Notes: generated from the letters alone by a model not told the origin. A DNA stretch of 64,000 nt from Pyxidicoccus trucidator (GCF_010894435.1 NZ_JAAIXZ010000016.1:226998-290997); one strand, 5' to 3'; shown: positions 16,228 to 25,099, counted from the stretch's first letter. Translations and numbers: made by a program.

Positions 16228-16590
16228 TGGAGGCGGCGGGAATCGAACCCGCGTCCGAAAGCCTTCTGTTCTTCGACCCTACGTGCGTAGTCCGCGATTT
16301 GCTACGTCCCGGAGACTCCCACGGACAGGATTCTCCGAGCCGGTCCTGGAAAGATCTCGCCACCTCGGGCCCAGGCACCCTTGGCAGCCAGCCTGCATTA
16401 TGACGGTCTGACCCAACCCCACAGGCCGAGGGCGGGGGGACCGCGCACTAGAAGCTGTTTTTAGGCAGCCAGCGCGAGCTCAACGTTGTCGTTGGCTTTT
16501 GTGTTCTTGCCGGGTTGGATTTACGAGCTACCAGACAAGCTCGGCACGCGTCTCGAACTTCAATGCCCCCGTCGAAACCGGGTCGCCCCC
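16228..16590 (-). ncRNA. ssrA: tmRNA (transfer-messenger RNA)
   Basis: 363-nt tmRNA that rescues stalled ribosomes with SmpB and tags the nascent protein for proteolysis. The 5' end GGGGGCGACC plus GGTTTCGACGGGG is the tRNA-like 5' half. The 3' half has a T-arm GCGGG TTCGATT CCCGC and acceptor strand CGCCTCC, which pairs with GGGGGCG at the 5' end; the final A follows at 16228. The CCA end is not fully encoded (CCA then AGCAG in the genome), so processing is needed. The internal reading frame (16496-16461) encodes the tag ANDNVELALAA ending in TAA. smpB and an sspB-like gene lie 37 kb away in this window. Confidence 0.95.
16461..16496 (-). other. tmRNA tag-peptide reading frame
   Basis: Twelve codons starting with resume codon GCC: A-N-D-N-V-E-L-A-L-A-A then TAA. 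The C-terminal ALAA is the ClpXP/ClpAP degron, and the A-N-D start resembles the SspB-binding part of the E. coli tag. Confidence 0.9.
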
Positions 16591-16644
16591 GGAGGTTCAC
16601 TGCCACTGCGACTGCCGCGCGGTCGGCTTCAACCGCGCCTCCTC

Positions 16645-16672
16645 ACATTAACCGCTGACGGGGGTCCGTCAA
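16645..16672 (-). promoter_or_regulatory. Promoter of ssrA
   Basis: Minus strand: TTGACG (16672-16667), a 16-bp spacer, TAATGT (16650-16645). Transcription would begin near 16638, giving a roughly 48-nt leader to be removed by RNase P before the mature 5' end at 16590. The match to the -10 consensus is moderate. Confidence 0.5.
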
Positions 16673-16813
16673 TCCTCCTGACCGTCCCGGGACGCAGGTT
16701 CTCGCACGCCGCCGGACACTCCCGTCACAACCTGCACCCCCAACGACCGGGCCGTCGTAGGGTCGCCTCCCCGCCGGGCCGCCCTCAACCGTGCCCGGCC
16801 ATGAGGACGCCGA

Positions 16814-18172
16814 ATGAGACGACTGCTCCCCCTCCTACTGCTCCTGCTGGCCCCGGCCCTGGCGGCCGAAGCCCAGTCCGGGCCTTCCGCCTCCTTCCCC
16901 TACACGCTCAACACCGAGAAGCTGCCCAACGGCCTCACGGTGGTGCGGGTGCCCTACCCGTCCCAGGGCATCATCGCCTACGTCACCGTGGTGCGCGTGG
17001 GCTCGCGCAACGAGGTGGAGCCCGGCAAGACGGGCTTCGCCCACTTCTTCGAGCACATGATGTTCAAGGGCACGAAGACCCACCCCGAGGGGGACCGTGA
17101 GAAAATCATGGGGACCTTCGGCTACGACGACAACGCCTTCACCACCGACGACGTCACCGTCTACTACTCCTACGGCCCCGCGGCCGGCCTGCCCCAGCTC
17201 ATCGAAATCGAGGCGGACCGCTTCCGGAACCTCGAGTACGCCGAGCCCGCCTTCCAGACGGAGGCGCTCGCCGTGCTGGGCGAGTACCACAAGAACGCCG
17301 CCGCGCCGTACCTCAAGATGGAGGAGGAGCTGAACGCCGCCGCCTTCACGCGCCACACCTACCGCCACACCACCATGGGCTTCTACGAGGACATCAAGGC
17401 GATGCCCCAGGCCTATGAGTACAGCCGCACCTTCTTCGAGCGCTGGTACACGCCCGACAACACCATGCTCTTCATCGTCGGCGACTTCGACGATGCGAAG
17501 GTGATGGAGCAGGTGCGTCAGCACTACGGCCCGTGGGACCGCAAGGCCACCGCCGTCACCGTCCCCGCCGAGCCGCCCCAGCGCGGCGCGCGCACCGCCC
17601 ACATCGACTGGCCCCAGCCCACCCAGCCCCGGCAGGTGCTCGCCTGGCGCACCCCGGCCGCGTCCGCCAACACGGCCGACGCCGCGCTGCAGAGCATCCT
17701 GGTGGACTACCTCACCGGCCCCACCAGCCCGGCCTACAAGACGCTGGTGCTGGAGAAGCAGCTCGTGGAGTCCATCGGCAGCGACTACAGCGAGCACAGG
17801 GACCCGCACCTCTTCAGCCTCACCGCCACCCTCAAGGACGAGCGCCAGCGCGAGCAGGTGCGGCTGGCCCTCCTCAAGGAGGTGAGCAACCTCGCCGCCG
17901 GCCGCGTGGACGCCGCGCGGGTGAAGGCCATCCAGGACAACGAGCGCTACGGCATGCTGATGTCGCTGCAGACGCCGCGAGACGTGGGCATCCGCCTCGC
18001 CTGGTACGCCGGCGTCCTCGGCACTCCTGATGGGCTCCAGCGCCACCTGCAGAACCTGGCGAAGGTGACGCCCGCGCAGCTCCAGACCTTCACCAAGAAG
18101 TACCTCACCGCCAACAGCCTCATCATGCTCAGCCTCACCCCCAAGACGGCCGGCGCCGGAGGGACGAAGTGA
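16814..18172 (+). CDS. M16-family zinc peptidase (catalytic subunit type)
   Basis: 452-aa exported peptidase with a signal peptide (LLPLLLLLLAPALAAEAQ). The inverted zinc motif HxxEH is intact: His77, Glu80, His81 in GFAHFFEHMMFKGT. A downstream acidic stretch (EALAVLGEY) supplies the third zinc ligand. Typical M16 blocks follow (TMGFYEDIKAMPQAYEYSRTFFERWYTPDN; FIVGDF). Known M16B enzymes act as pairs of an active and an inactive subunit that degrade short peptides. Its stop TGA overlaps the next ATG by one base (TGATG), so the pair is translationally coupled. Confidence 0.92.
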   Translation: MRRLLPLLLLLLAPALAAEAQSGPSASFPYTLNTEKLPNGLTVVRVPYPSQGIIAYVTVVRVGSRNEVEPGKTGFAHFFEHMMFKGTKTHPEGDREKIMGTFGYDDNAFTTDDVTVYYSYGPAAGLPQLIEIEADRFRNLEYAEPAFQTEALAVLGEYHKNAAAPYLKMEEELNAAAFTRHTYRHTTMGFYEDIKAMPQAYEYSRTFFERWYTPDNTMLFIVGDFDDAKVMEQVRQHYGPWDRKATAVTVPAEPPQRGARTAHIDWPQPTQPRQVLAWRTPAASANTADAALQSILVDYLTGPTSPAYKTLVLEKQLVESIGSDYSEHRDPHLFSLTATLKDERQREQVRLALLKEVSNLAAGRVDAARVKAIQDNERYGMLMSLQTPRDVGIRLAWYAGVLGTPDGLQRHLQNLAKVTPAQLQTFTKKYLTANSLIMLSLTPKTAGAGGTK

Positions 18173-19797
18173 TGAAGACCCGTGCTCTCGTTTCGCTCGC
18201 CGCCCTGCTGGGACTCGCCGGCTGCGCCACCACCCAGACGCCGCCCGTGGACTCCGACGCGCCGCCCCCGGCCGTGCCGTCCTCCGCCGCGCTGGAGCAG
18301 CAGCCGCCCGCACCGCCGCAGCCACCCGCGCGCCCGGAGGCCGTGCCCGCCACGCCCCTGCGCCAGCCCAAGCCCATGGAGCTGGTCGTCCAGGCCCGCC
18401 CGGACACACCCATCGTCGCCTTCCGGCTCGTCTTCCACGCCGGCTCGGTGGATGACCCGAAGGGCAAGGAGGGCCTCACCGACCTCACCGCCACGCTGAT
18501 GTCCCAGGGCGGCACGCAGAAGCTCACCTCCGCCCAGCTGCTGGAAGCCCTCTACCCCATGGCCGCGCAGCTGGGGGCGTACACGGACAAGGAGTTCACG
18601 ACCTTCTCCGGCCGCGTCCACAAGGACTTCCTCCCGCGCTTCCTGGAGCTCCTCACCGACGTCGTCCTCAACCCGCGCCTGGACGCCGCCGAGCTGGAGC
18701 GCCTGCGCGCCAACGCCATCAGCGACGTGGAGAACGGCCTGCGCAGCGCCAACGACGAGGCGCTGGGCAAGGTGGCGCTGGACGCGCTACTCTACCAGGG
18801 CCACCCCTACGCGCACTACGTCGGCGGCACCGTGCAGGGGCTGAAGGCCATTACCCTGGACGACGTGAAGGCCCATGCCCGCCGAGTCTTCACGCAGGAC
18901 CGGCTCGTCATCGGCCTGGCCGGCCCGGTGGACGACGCGCTGAAGCAGGCCCTCACCTCGCGCCTGTCCGCGCTGCCTGCCCAGGGCGCCCCTCGCGTGG
19001 AGTTGCCGCCGGTGCCCACCACCGCCGGCCGCGCCGTCATCATCCAGAAGTCCACCCTCTCCACCGCCGTCAGCATGGGCTACGTCACGCCGGTGCGCCG
19101 CGGGCACCCGGACTTCTTCCCGCTGGCGCTGGCCTTCTCGCACCTGGGCGAGCACCGCCAGTTCCTGGGCGTGCTCTTCAACGAGCTGCGGGAGAAGCGC
19201 GGCCTCAACTACGGCAACTACGCCTACGCCGAGAACTTCATCGAGGACCCGGGCTCCACGTACAACCGCACCAACATCGCCCGCACCCAGCAGCTCCACA
19301 CCGTGTGGATCCGCCCCGTGGTGCCGGCCAACGGTGTGTTCGCCACGCGCGGCGCGGTCTACTTCCTGGACCAGCTGGTGAAGGAGGGCATCCCCCAGGA
19401 ACGCTTCGAGCTGATGCGCGGCTACCTCCAGGGATACTCGCGCCTGTGGGAGCAGACGGACCAGCGGCGCCTGGGCTACGCCATCGACTCGCTCTTCTAC
19501 GGGACGCCGAACTTCCTGGAGCAGTACCGCGAGGCGCTCAAGACGATGACGCCCCAGTCCGTCCACGAGGCGCTGCGCCGCCACGTCCACCCGGAGGCCC
19601 TCAACTTCGCCTTCGTCACCCAGGACGCGGAAGGGCTCGCCCAGGCGCTGCGCTCCGGCCAGCCCTCGCCCATCACCTACGCCTCACCCAAGGAGGACGC
19701 GCTGCTGAAGCAGGATGAGAGCATCTCCACCTTCAAGCTCCCCGTGCGCCCCGACGCCATCCAGGTCGTCCCCGTGCAGACGGTGATGGAGAAATAA
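18172..19797 (+). CDS. M16-family protein lacking the zinc motif (partner subunit)
   Basis: 541-aa lipoprotein (signal MKTRALVSLAALLGLAGC, lipid Cys near residue 19), followed by a Pro/Ala linker. The M16 fold is recognisable (FRLVFHAGSVDDPKGKEGLTDLTATLM; FNELREKRGLNYGNYAYAE), but the HxxEH motif is absent: the aligned position reads GKEGLTDLTATLM. It should be the non-catalytic half of a heterodimeric M16 peptidase with the gene just upstream. I prefer ATG at 18172 to the GTG one codon earlier. A 13-bp-stem hairpin lies right after its stop. Confidence 0.9.
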   Translation: MKTRALVSLAALLGLAGCATTQTPPVDSDAPPPAVPSSAALEQQPPAPPQPPARPEAVPATPLRQPKPMELVVQARPDTPIVAFRLVFHAGSVDDPKGKEGLTDLTATLMSQGGTQKLTSAQLLEALYPMAAQLGAYTDKEFTTFSGRVHKDFLPRFLELLTDVVLNPRLDAAELERLRANAISDVENGLRSANDEALGKVALDALLYQGHPYAHYVGGTVQGLKAITLDDVKAHARRVFTQDRLVIGLAGPVDDALKQALTSRLSALPAQGAPRVELPPVPTTAGRAVIIQKSTLSTAVSMGYVTPVRRGHPDFFPLALAFSHLGEHRQFLGVLFNELREKRGLNYGNYAYAENFIEDPGSTYNRTNIARTQQLHTVWIRPVVPANGVFATRGAVYFLDQLVKEGIPQERFELMRGYLQGYSRLWEQTDQRRLGYAIDSLFYGTPNFLEQYREALKTMTPQSVHEALRRHVHPEALNFAFVTQDAEGLAQALRSGQPSPITYASPKEDALLKQDESISTFKLPVRPDAIQVVPVQTVMEK

Positions 19798-19812
19798 CAC
19801 CAGACTGTATCA

Positions 19813-19851
19813 ATACCGGAGGGTGGGTCATTTCCTTTCACCCTCCGGTAT
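19813..19851 (+). terminator. Long perfect hairpin between M16 and OmpA genes
   Basis: ATACCGGAGGGTG / CACCCTCCGGTAT: a perfect 13-bp stem with a 13-nt loop, 15 bp after the M16 stop and 21 bp before the OmpA ATG at 19873. Without a T-run it may be a terminator, an attenuator or an RNA-processing site separating the two messages. Confidence 0.5.
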
Positions 19852-19872
19852 CGGGTGCTAAGAGCCAGAGCC

Positions 19873-21696
19873 ATGCGAGGCATCATGCGCGGTTCAGCCC
19901 CCCGACTCGCGGCCCTGGGTTTGTTGCTGGCAACGGTAGCGGCCCGCGCGGAACACGACCCATTCTCCCGTGGCTTCGACGCCGTCCCGTTGAAGCCCAC
20001 CGCGGCGCAGCACAGCGGCATCGCGCTGGAAGGCGCAGCCTCTGGAGAGCCCGTCGGCAGCTTCCGGGGCGCGCTCCTCTTCGACTTCAACTGGCGCATC
20101 CTCTCGCTGAAGCTGGGCGACGAGAAGGTGGGGGACCTGCTGCCCTACCGGCTCGACGCGCACCTGCTCTTCGCGTACCAGGTGCACGAGCGGCTGGAGC
20201 TGGCGGTGGACCTGCCCGTCACGCTGCTGCAGGGCGACAACTTCAACCTGCTGAGCGACGCGCTGGACGCCCCGGACTTCCCCGGCGCGGCGGGCGTCAG
20301 CAGCACCACGCTGGGTGACATCCGCCTGCTGCCGCGCGTCCACCTGCTGGACCGCGAGAAGTTCCCCGTGGGCGTGTCCCTCGTCGCCGAGGTGCGGCTG
20401 CCCACTGGCAGCGCGTCCAGCTTCACAGGCGAGCGCGGCGTGCTCTGGGCCCCGCGCGTGGCGGTGGAGCAGCGCTTCACCTTCCTGCCCATTCCATTGC
20501 GCGTGCTGGGCAACGTGGGCGTCCGCCTGCGGCCGCATGCGCAGTACCTCAACCTGCTCGTGGACGACGAGCTGACGCTGGGCGCCGGCGCTATCGCGGA
20601 GCTGCCCAACCTGGGCCGCTTCACGGACGTGGAGGGCCTGGCGGAGATGCACCTGGCCACGCCGCTGGTGCGGCCCTTCAACTTCGACCAGGCGGACTCA
20701 CTCAAGTCGCCGTGGGAGGTGCTGGTGGGCGCCCGCGCGAAGGTGTGGGGCAACTGGGGCCTGGAGCTGAACGTGGGCCGCGGCATCAACCTGTCCAGCG
20801 GCTACGGGCGCGAGGCGCTGCGGGTGATGTTCGCGCTGCGCTACGACGAGACGTTCCTCGACTCGGACGGCGACGGCGTGCCCGACATCCGGGACCGCTG
20901 CCCCACGGAGGCCGAGGACAAGGACGGCTTCCAGGACAACGACGGCTGCATGGACCCGGACAACGACGGGGACGGCATCGTCGACGGCGAAGACGGCTGC
21001 GTCATGGAGAAGGGCACCAAGGAGCGCAAGGGCTGCCCGGAGCGCGACACCGACGGCGACGGCATCATGGACGAGTTCGACAAGTGCCCGGACAAGCCCG
21101 GCCCGAAGGACTACGACGGCTGCCCGGACACCGACGGCGACGAGGTCCCCGACATCGAGGACGACTGCCCCGAGCAGTTCGGACCGCCGGAGAACAACGG
21201 CTGCCCGTTCGACTCGCCGCCCTACGTCTTCGTGGAGTCGGACCGCATCCGCATCAAGGGCAACGTGCTCTTCGAGACGGGCTCCGCCGTCATCCAGAAG
21301 CGCTCCTATCCGCTGCTGGACGAGGTCGCCACGGTGCTGCGGAAGAACCCCACGCTGGGGCCGGTGCGCATCGAAGGCCACACCGACAACCGCGGCTCGC
21401 GGGCCCTCAACATGGGCCTGTCCGACAAGCGCGCTCGCTCCGTGCTGGAGTACCTCGTGAGCAAGAGCATCGACCGCAAGCGCCTCAGCTCCGAGGGCTT
21501 CGGCTTCGACCGGCCCATCTCCACGAATGACACCGCGCTGGGACGCGCGAAGAACCGCCGCGTCGACTTCCGCCTCATCCGCTCCGAGGTGGAGACCGCG
21601 CCGAAGGAGACCGTCGTCCCCGCCGGGCAGCAGCCGCCCCCGGGGAAGGCCCCCGCCGGGGCGGCTCCGACTCCGGAGAAGAGCAACAAGCCGTAG
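19873..21696 (+). CDS. OmpA-like outer-membrane protein with TSP3 repeats
   Basis: 607-aa outer-membrane protein. The signal peptide ends ARA. An N-terminal region of about 300 residues with alternating polarity (FDFNWRILSLKLGDEK, RLELAVDLPVTLLQ, VLVGARAKVWGNWGLELNVGRG) looks like a beta-barrel. About 110 residues of calcium-binding thrombospondin type 3 repeats follow (DSDGDGVPDIRDRCP, DTDGDGIMDEFDKCP). The C-terminus is an OmpA domain (NVLFETGSAVIQKRSYPLLDEVA... IEGHTDNRGSRALNMGLSDKRA) that binds peptidoglycan. ATG at 19873 is preferred; a GTG at 19855 would start inside the flank of the hairpin. Confidence 0.9.
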   Translation: MRGIMRGSAPRLAALGLLLATVAARAEHDPFSRGFDAVPLKPTAAQHSGIALEGAASGEPVGSFRGALLFDFNWRILSLKLGDEKVGDLLPYRLDAHLLFAYQVHERLELAVDLPVTLLQGDNFNLLSDALDAPDFPGAAGVSSTTLGDIRLLPRVHLLDREKFPVGVSLVAEVRLPTGSASSFTGERGVLWAPRVAVEQRFTFLPIPLRVLGNVGVRLRPHAQYLNLLVDDELTLGAGAIAELPNLGRFTDVEGLAEMHLATPLVRPFNFDQADSLKSPWEVLVGARAKVWGNWGLELNVGRGINLSSGYGREALRVMFALRYDETFLDSDGDGVPDIRDRCPTEAEDKDGFQDNDGCMDPDNDGDGIVDGEDGCVMEKGTKERKGCPERDTDGDGIMDEFDKCPDKPGPKDYDGCPDTDGDEVPDIEDDCPEQFGPPENNGCPFDSPPYVFVESDRIRIKGNVLFETGSAVIQKRSYPLLDEVATVLRKNPTLGPVRIEGHTDNRGSRALNMGLSDKRARSVLEYLVSKSIDRKRLSSEGFGFDRPISTNDTALGRAKNRRVDFRLIRSEVETAPKETVVPAGQQPPPGKAPAGAAPTPEKSNKP

Positions 21697-21706
21697 CGAT
21701 GGGGTA

Positions 21707-21726
21707 CGGGGCGGCCTCGCGCCCCG
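21707..21726. terminator. Hairpin between convergent OmpA and TlpA genes
   Basis: CGGGGCG / CGCCCCG, a 7-bp stem with a 6-nt loop, in the 33-bp gap between two convergent stops (21696 and 21730). Probable bidirectional terminator, without T-runs. Confidence 0.45.
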
Positions 21727-21729
21727 CGG

Positions 21730-22305
21730 CTACTGCTGCTTCAGCGCCCGCTCAATCCGGCGGCGCAGGGCGTCCTCGGACAGGGCGCCGCGCTGCGCGT
21801 CCATCACCTTGCCGTCGCGGTCCAGGAAGTAGAGCGTGGGCAGCGCCGTCACCTGGAAGGCCCGGGCCACGTCGTCGCTCGCGTACACCACGTAGGGCTG
21901 GAGGTCCGGCAGGTGGCGCTTCACGAAGGCGTCCACCAGTCGGGACGCGCGGGGGCCGTCATCACGGCTGGCCGCCACGAAGACCAGCCCCTGGGGCTCG
22001 TACTCCTTGGCCAGCTTCACCAGCGCCGGCATCTCCTCGCGGCACGGCGGGCACCACGTGGCCCAGAAGTCCAGCATCACCACCTGGCCCTTGAGCTCCT
22101 CCAGCTTGAGCGTCCCGCCCCCGTGGCGCTGCAGCTCCATGGACGGCGCGGTCGTCCCGTCCGGCACCAGCCGCGCGCGCTGCGCCTCCATCACCCCGAG
22201 GTACACCACGCCCGCCAGCCCCAGGGCCGCCAGCAGCCCCAGCAGGACCTTCATCGTCCGGGCCTTCGGGGGCGGAGGGGGCGCGCCAATCGGTTCCTGC
22301 GTCAC
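21730..22305 (-). CDS. TlpA/ResA-like thioredoxin-fold protein
   Basis: 191-aa membrane-anchored thiol-disulfide oxidoreductase. One N-terminal helix (MKVLLGLLAALGLAGVVYLGV) precedes a thioredoxin fold with active site WATWCPPC and cis-proline ALPTLYFLD, typical of TlpA/ResA/AhpC-TSA proteins facing the periplasm. GTG at 22305 overlaps the stop of the upstream gene (GTGA) and has GAGGAG upstream, so the genes are coupled. In its family it reduces or shuffles disulfides, often in cytochrome c assembly; no maturation genes are nearby. Confidence 0.88.
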   Translation of the reverse strand: MTQEPIGAPPPPPKARTMKVLLGLLAALGLAGVVYLGVMEAQRARLVPDGTTAPSMELQRHGGGTLKLEELKGQVVMLDFWATWCPPCREEMPALVKLAKEYEPQGLVFVAASRDDGPRASRLVDAFVKRHLPDLQPYVVYASDDVARAFQVTALPTLYFLDRDGKVMDAQRGALSEDALRRRIERALKQQ

Positions 22306-23378
22306 TCGAGTCCACTCCTCGTCAGGCGGCCATGCACCCGCCGCAGCACCCACCGCACCCCGCTCCGGGCCACCGGGCGCCGAGACACCCAGCCCGCCAC
22401 TCCGGGGCCCCAGCGGTAGTAGCCCCGGATGAATCCCCGGCCGAGCGCGCTCTTCCGCAGCACGTCGTCACGGTACGCACGGAAGGCGACCAGCTCCGGC
22501 GCGCCCTCGCCAAAGGCCACCGTCGCCACGAAGCACGAGGACGCCGGGCTCACCCACATGAGCCGCTGGTTGGTGAGGTTCACCACCGCCTTCAGCTCTC
22601 GCGCCTCCGTGTAGAGGAAGGCCAGCAAGTCACGCCGGGCGGCGGGGAACTCCTGGCCGCTCGCCTCCTCGAACTCGATGCGCGTGGTGCCCGCGGGGCC
22701 CACCTCGTCCACCGTGAAGAAGTAGCGCTTGGAGCTGCGGCGGACCTCCACCTCCAGCGCGCGCAGCTCGCCGAAGTAGCCCAGGAAGGGCGTCTGGCAC
22801 ACCGGGCAGACGAAGCGGTTGTAGGGGTGGCTCGTGAGGAAGGTGAAGTCGTTCACCCGCTTGCAGCCGGTGTTGGGGCACACCAGCTTCACCGTCGCGT
22901 TGGGCGCGGGCCGCGGGTCATAGCGCGAGCCCCGCGTCTGCTTGTCGAACACCGGCGGCGGACGCGAGGGCGCCGTCACCAGGTGCCGCGTGGGGTGCGC
23001 CGCCCGCTCCAGTTCCTGCGCGCGCCGCCAGGCCGTCTCGGCCGCCTCCAGCCGGCCGTCCGCCGTGTGGCACAGCGCCTCGCCATGGGCCAGCAGCGCC
23101 GCCACCAGCTTCTCCAGCGCTGGCGCCGAGGCGGGATTCCGTCCGGCGGCCAGGGCCTCCGCCAGCACCTTCTCCAGCTCTGGCAGCAGCGCCTGCGCCG
23201 CCTTGCGCGAGGGGTCCTCGGCGCGGCGGTACACGGGCGGCTCGGGCAGGCGCGCGAACAACGCGGACGCCGCCGCCCGGACGCGCTCCACCGCCGCGTC
23301 TCCACGTCCCACATCCAGCTGCGCCGCCCGCTCACGGGCTGATTGGAAGAGCTCTTCGGGTTGCAAGCCCGCGGACAT
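22302..23378 (-). CDS. Zinc-ribbon protein with CFI-box-like C-terminus
   Basis: 358-aa protein, probably cytoplasmic (no signal peptide). Residues 1-130 are Ala/Glu/Arg-rich helix. A zinc-ribbon-like CPNTGC...CPVC is near residues 165-195. A beta-rich part follows (KRYFFTVDEVGPAGTTRIEFEEA). The C-terminus, CFVATVAFGEGAPELVAF then RAYRDDVLRKSALGRGFI and a hydrophobic-Arg tail, matches the CFI-box-CTERM pattern (CF(I/V)ATAAYG ... YRD..L...G). The function of that domain is unknown to me. ATG 23378 is preferred over a GTG 12 bp upstream. Coupled to the TlpA-like gene by a 4-bp overlap. Confidence 0.75.
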   Translation of the reverse strand: MSAGLQPEELFQSARERAAQLDVGRGDAAVERVRAAASALFARLPEPPVYRRAEDPSRKAAQALLPELEKVLAEALAAGRNPASAPALEKLVAALLAHGEALCHTADGRLEAAETAWRRAQELERAAHPTRHLVTAPSRPPPVFDKQTRGSRYDPRPAPNATVKLVCPNTGCKRVNDFTFLTSHPYNRFVCPVCQTPFLGYFGELRALEVEVRRSSKRYFFTVDEVGPAGTTRIEFEEASGQEFPAARRDLLAFLYTEARELKAVVNLTNQRLMWVSPASSCFVATVAFGEGAPELVAFRAYRDDVLRKSALGRGFIRGYYRWGPGVAGWVSRRPVARSGVRWVLRRVHGRLTRSGLE

Positions 23379-23480
23379 TAAAGGCCCCACCCCGCCCTGT
23401 CAGCGACTTGCACCCACCCGCGGTCGGAAACTGGCCACCCGCCCGGCGCCAGTGTATGAAGAGGTAGGAGGCTGTGAGAA

Positions 23481-23762
23481 ATGGGAGCTCTGAAGTTCAT
23501 CGTCTGGACGGCCTGCGCGGTGGGACTCGGCATCTTCCTGGCCACGGGAGAGGTGGACGGGCGTACGCCGATGGAGCACATGGAGCGGGCCTGGAAGCGC
23601 ACCGTGAAGCCGTCCGCTGTCGATCGCGTGAAGGACGGGCTGGAGGACGCCTACGAGGATGCGAAGGACGCTGTCTCCCGGACGACGGATGCACCGCCCC
23701 GCGAGCGCATCAGCGCCGAGGACCGTGCAGCGGTGAACCGCATCATCGCTCAGAAGAAGTAA
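23481..23762 (+). CDS. Small single-helix membrane protein
   Basis: 93-aa protein of unknown function: one N-terminal transmembrane or signal helix (LKFIVWTACAVGLGIFLATG) and a charged, mostly helical tail (ERAWKRTVKPSAVDRVKDGLEDAYEDAKDAVSRTT). The reading frame has typical codon use and a GAGG-containing leader. It is divergent from the CFI-box gene and 80 bp before the HtrA-like protease gene on the same strand, so a link to that gene is possible but unproven. Confidence 0.7.
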   Translation: MGALKFIVWTACAVGLGIFLATGEVDGRTPMEHMERAWKRTVKPSAVDRVKDGLEDAYEDAKDAVSRTTDAPPRERISAEDRAAVNRIIAQKK

Positions 23763-23842
23763 CCCGTACGACAGGCCCGCTTCCGCTGGAAATCCCCACT
23801 CCTTAGCTTGCGCCAAGGCGGTGTTGGGGCGGAGGCGGGGCC

Positions 23843-25099
23843 ATGGGCAGGGCCGGTGTCAGGGGCGTCGTATTCTTTGCCGCGCTGGTGTGCGCGCTGG
23901 TGCTGCCAGCGCAGGCCACCGGGCGCGGACGTGAGCGGCTGTGGCTCGAAGCCAGGAACCGCACGCTGAACCAGCAGCGCGCCACGCTGAGTGACGTGGC
24001 GCGGAGGGCGATGCCGGCCGTGGTGTCCATCACCACGAAGCAGCTCACCGCGGAGACGGCCGTCTCCGGCGAGGAGCCGCAGAAGGGCATCGGCTCCGGC
24101 TTCATCATCCACCCGGACGGCTACATCCTCACCAGCGCGCACGTGGTGGAGGGCGCGTCCGAAGTCACCATCTCCGTGCTGCACCCGCGCGGCGGCGTGG
24201 AGGAGTACGTGGCGCGCGTGGTGGGCGAGGACGACCGCACCGACTGCGCCCTGCTGAAGATTGATGTCCCACGCCGACTGCCGGTGCTGAAGCTGGCCTC
24301 CGCGTCGCATGTGCGCTCGGCGGACTGGATTGTCGTCATCGGCAATCCGTTCGGCCTGGCCCACTCGGTGACGGTGGGTGTGGTCAGCTACATGGGCCGC
24401 ACGGACGTGACGCCCAACGGGCGCGATGGCGACTTCGACTACATCCAGATGGATGCGTCCATCAACCCGGGCAACTCGGGTGGGCCCGTGCTCGATTTGC
24501 ACGGCGACGTGGTGGCGGTGGCCAACGCCGTCAACGTGGCGGGCCAGGGCATCGGCTTCGCCATCCCCATCGACATCGCCAAGACGGTGATTCCGCACCT
24601 CAAGGCCCACGGCCGCGTGCGCCGCGGGTGGATGGGCATCAGCGTGCAGGACTTCTCGCCCGAGGTGGCGGACGCCTACAACCTGCCGCGAGGCCGGGGC
24701 GTGGTGGTGACGGACGTGGCGGCGGGCGGGCCGGGCGAGCGTGCGGGCCTGCAGGCCGGGGACGTCATCGTCGGCCTGGACACGCGGCGCGTGCAGCGCG
24801 CCCACACCCTGCGCTGGCAGGTGGCCGCCCGGGGCGTGGGGCGGAACGTGCGCCTCAAGGTGCACCGCATCGGCCGGCCGATGAAGGTGACGGTGCGGCT
24901 GGAGGAGATGCCGGCCGAGGAGGCTCCGGCCCCTACCCTGGCCGCCAGCAGCCCGAGCCGCCAGCCCACCCGGGGGCAGTCGGTGTTGGAGGACCTGCTG
25001 TCGCCAGTCCCCCGCTCCAAGAGCTACCTGGCGCCCCCTCCCTCCCAGGAAGCGGACGACCTGGACCCGGGTTCAGAGGAAGGCGCACCCGGGCATTGA
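23843..25099 (+). CDS. HtrA/Deg-type serine protease with PDZ domain
   Basis: 418-aa periplasmic protease. A signal peptide (residues 7-26) precedes a trypsin-like domain with full triad: His100 (TSAHVV), Asp134 (DRTDCALLKI) and Ser212 (NPGNSGGPV). One PDZ domain follows (about 265-355, RRGWMGISVQDFSPEVADAYNL... ERAGLQAGDVIVGLD). The Pro/Ser-rich C-terminal 60 residues are probably disordered. Family members degrade or chaperone misfolded envelope proteins. With a single PDZ it is DegS-like in layout, but it has a cleavable-looking signal. Confidence 0.92.
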   Translation: MGRAGVRGVVFFAALVCALVLPAQATGRGRERLWLEARNRTLNQQRATLSDVARRAMPAVVSITTKQLTAETAVSGEEPQKGIGSGFIIHPDGYILTSAHVVEGASEVTISVLHPRGGVEEYVARVVGEDDRTDCALLKIDVPRRLPVLKLASASHVRSADWIVVIGNPFGLAHSVTVGVVSYMGRTDVTPNGRDGDFDYIQMDASINPGNSGGPVLDLHGDVVAVANAVNVAGQGIGFAIPIDIAKTVIPHLKAHGRVRRGWMGISVQDFSPEVADAYNLPRGRGVVVTDVAAGGPGERAGLQAGDVIVGLDTRRVQRAHTLRWQVAARGVGRNVRLKVHRIGRPMKVTVRLEEMPAEEAPAPTLAASSPSRQPTRGQSVLEDLLSPVPRSKSYLAPPPSQEADDLDPGSEEGAPGH

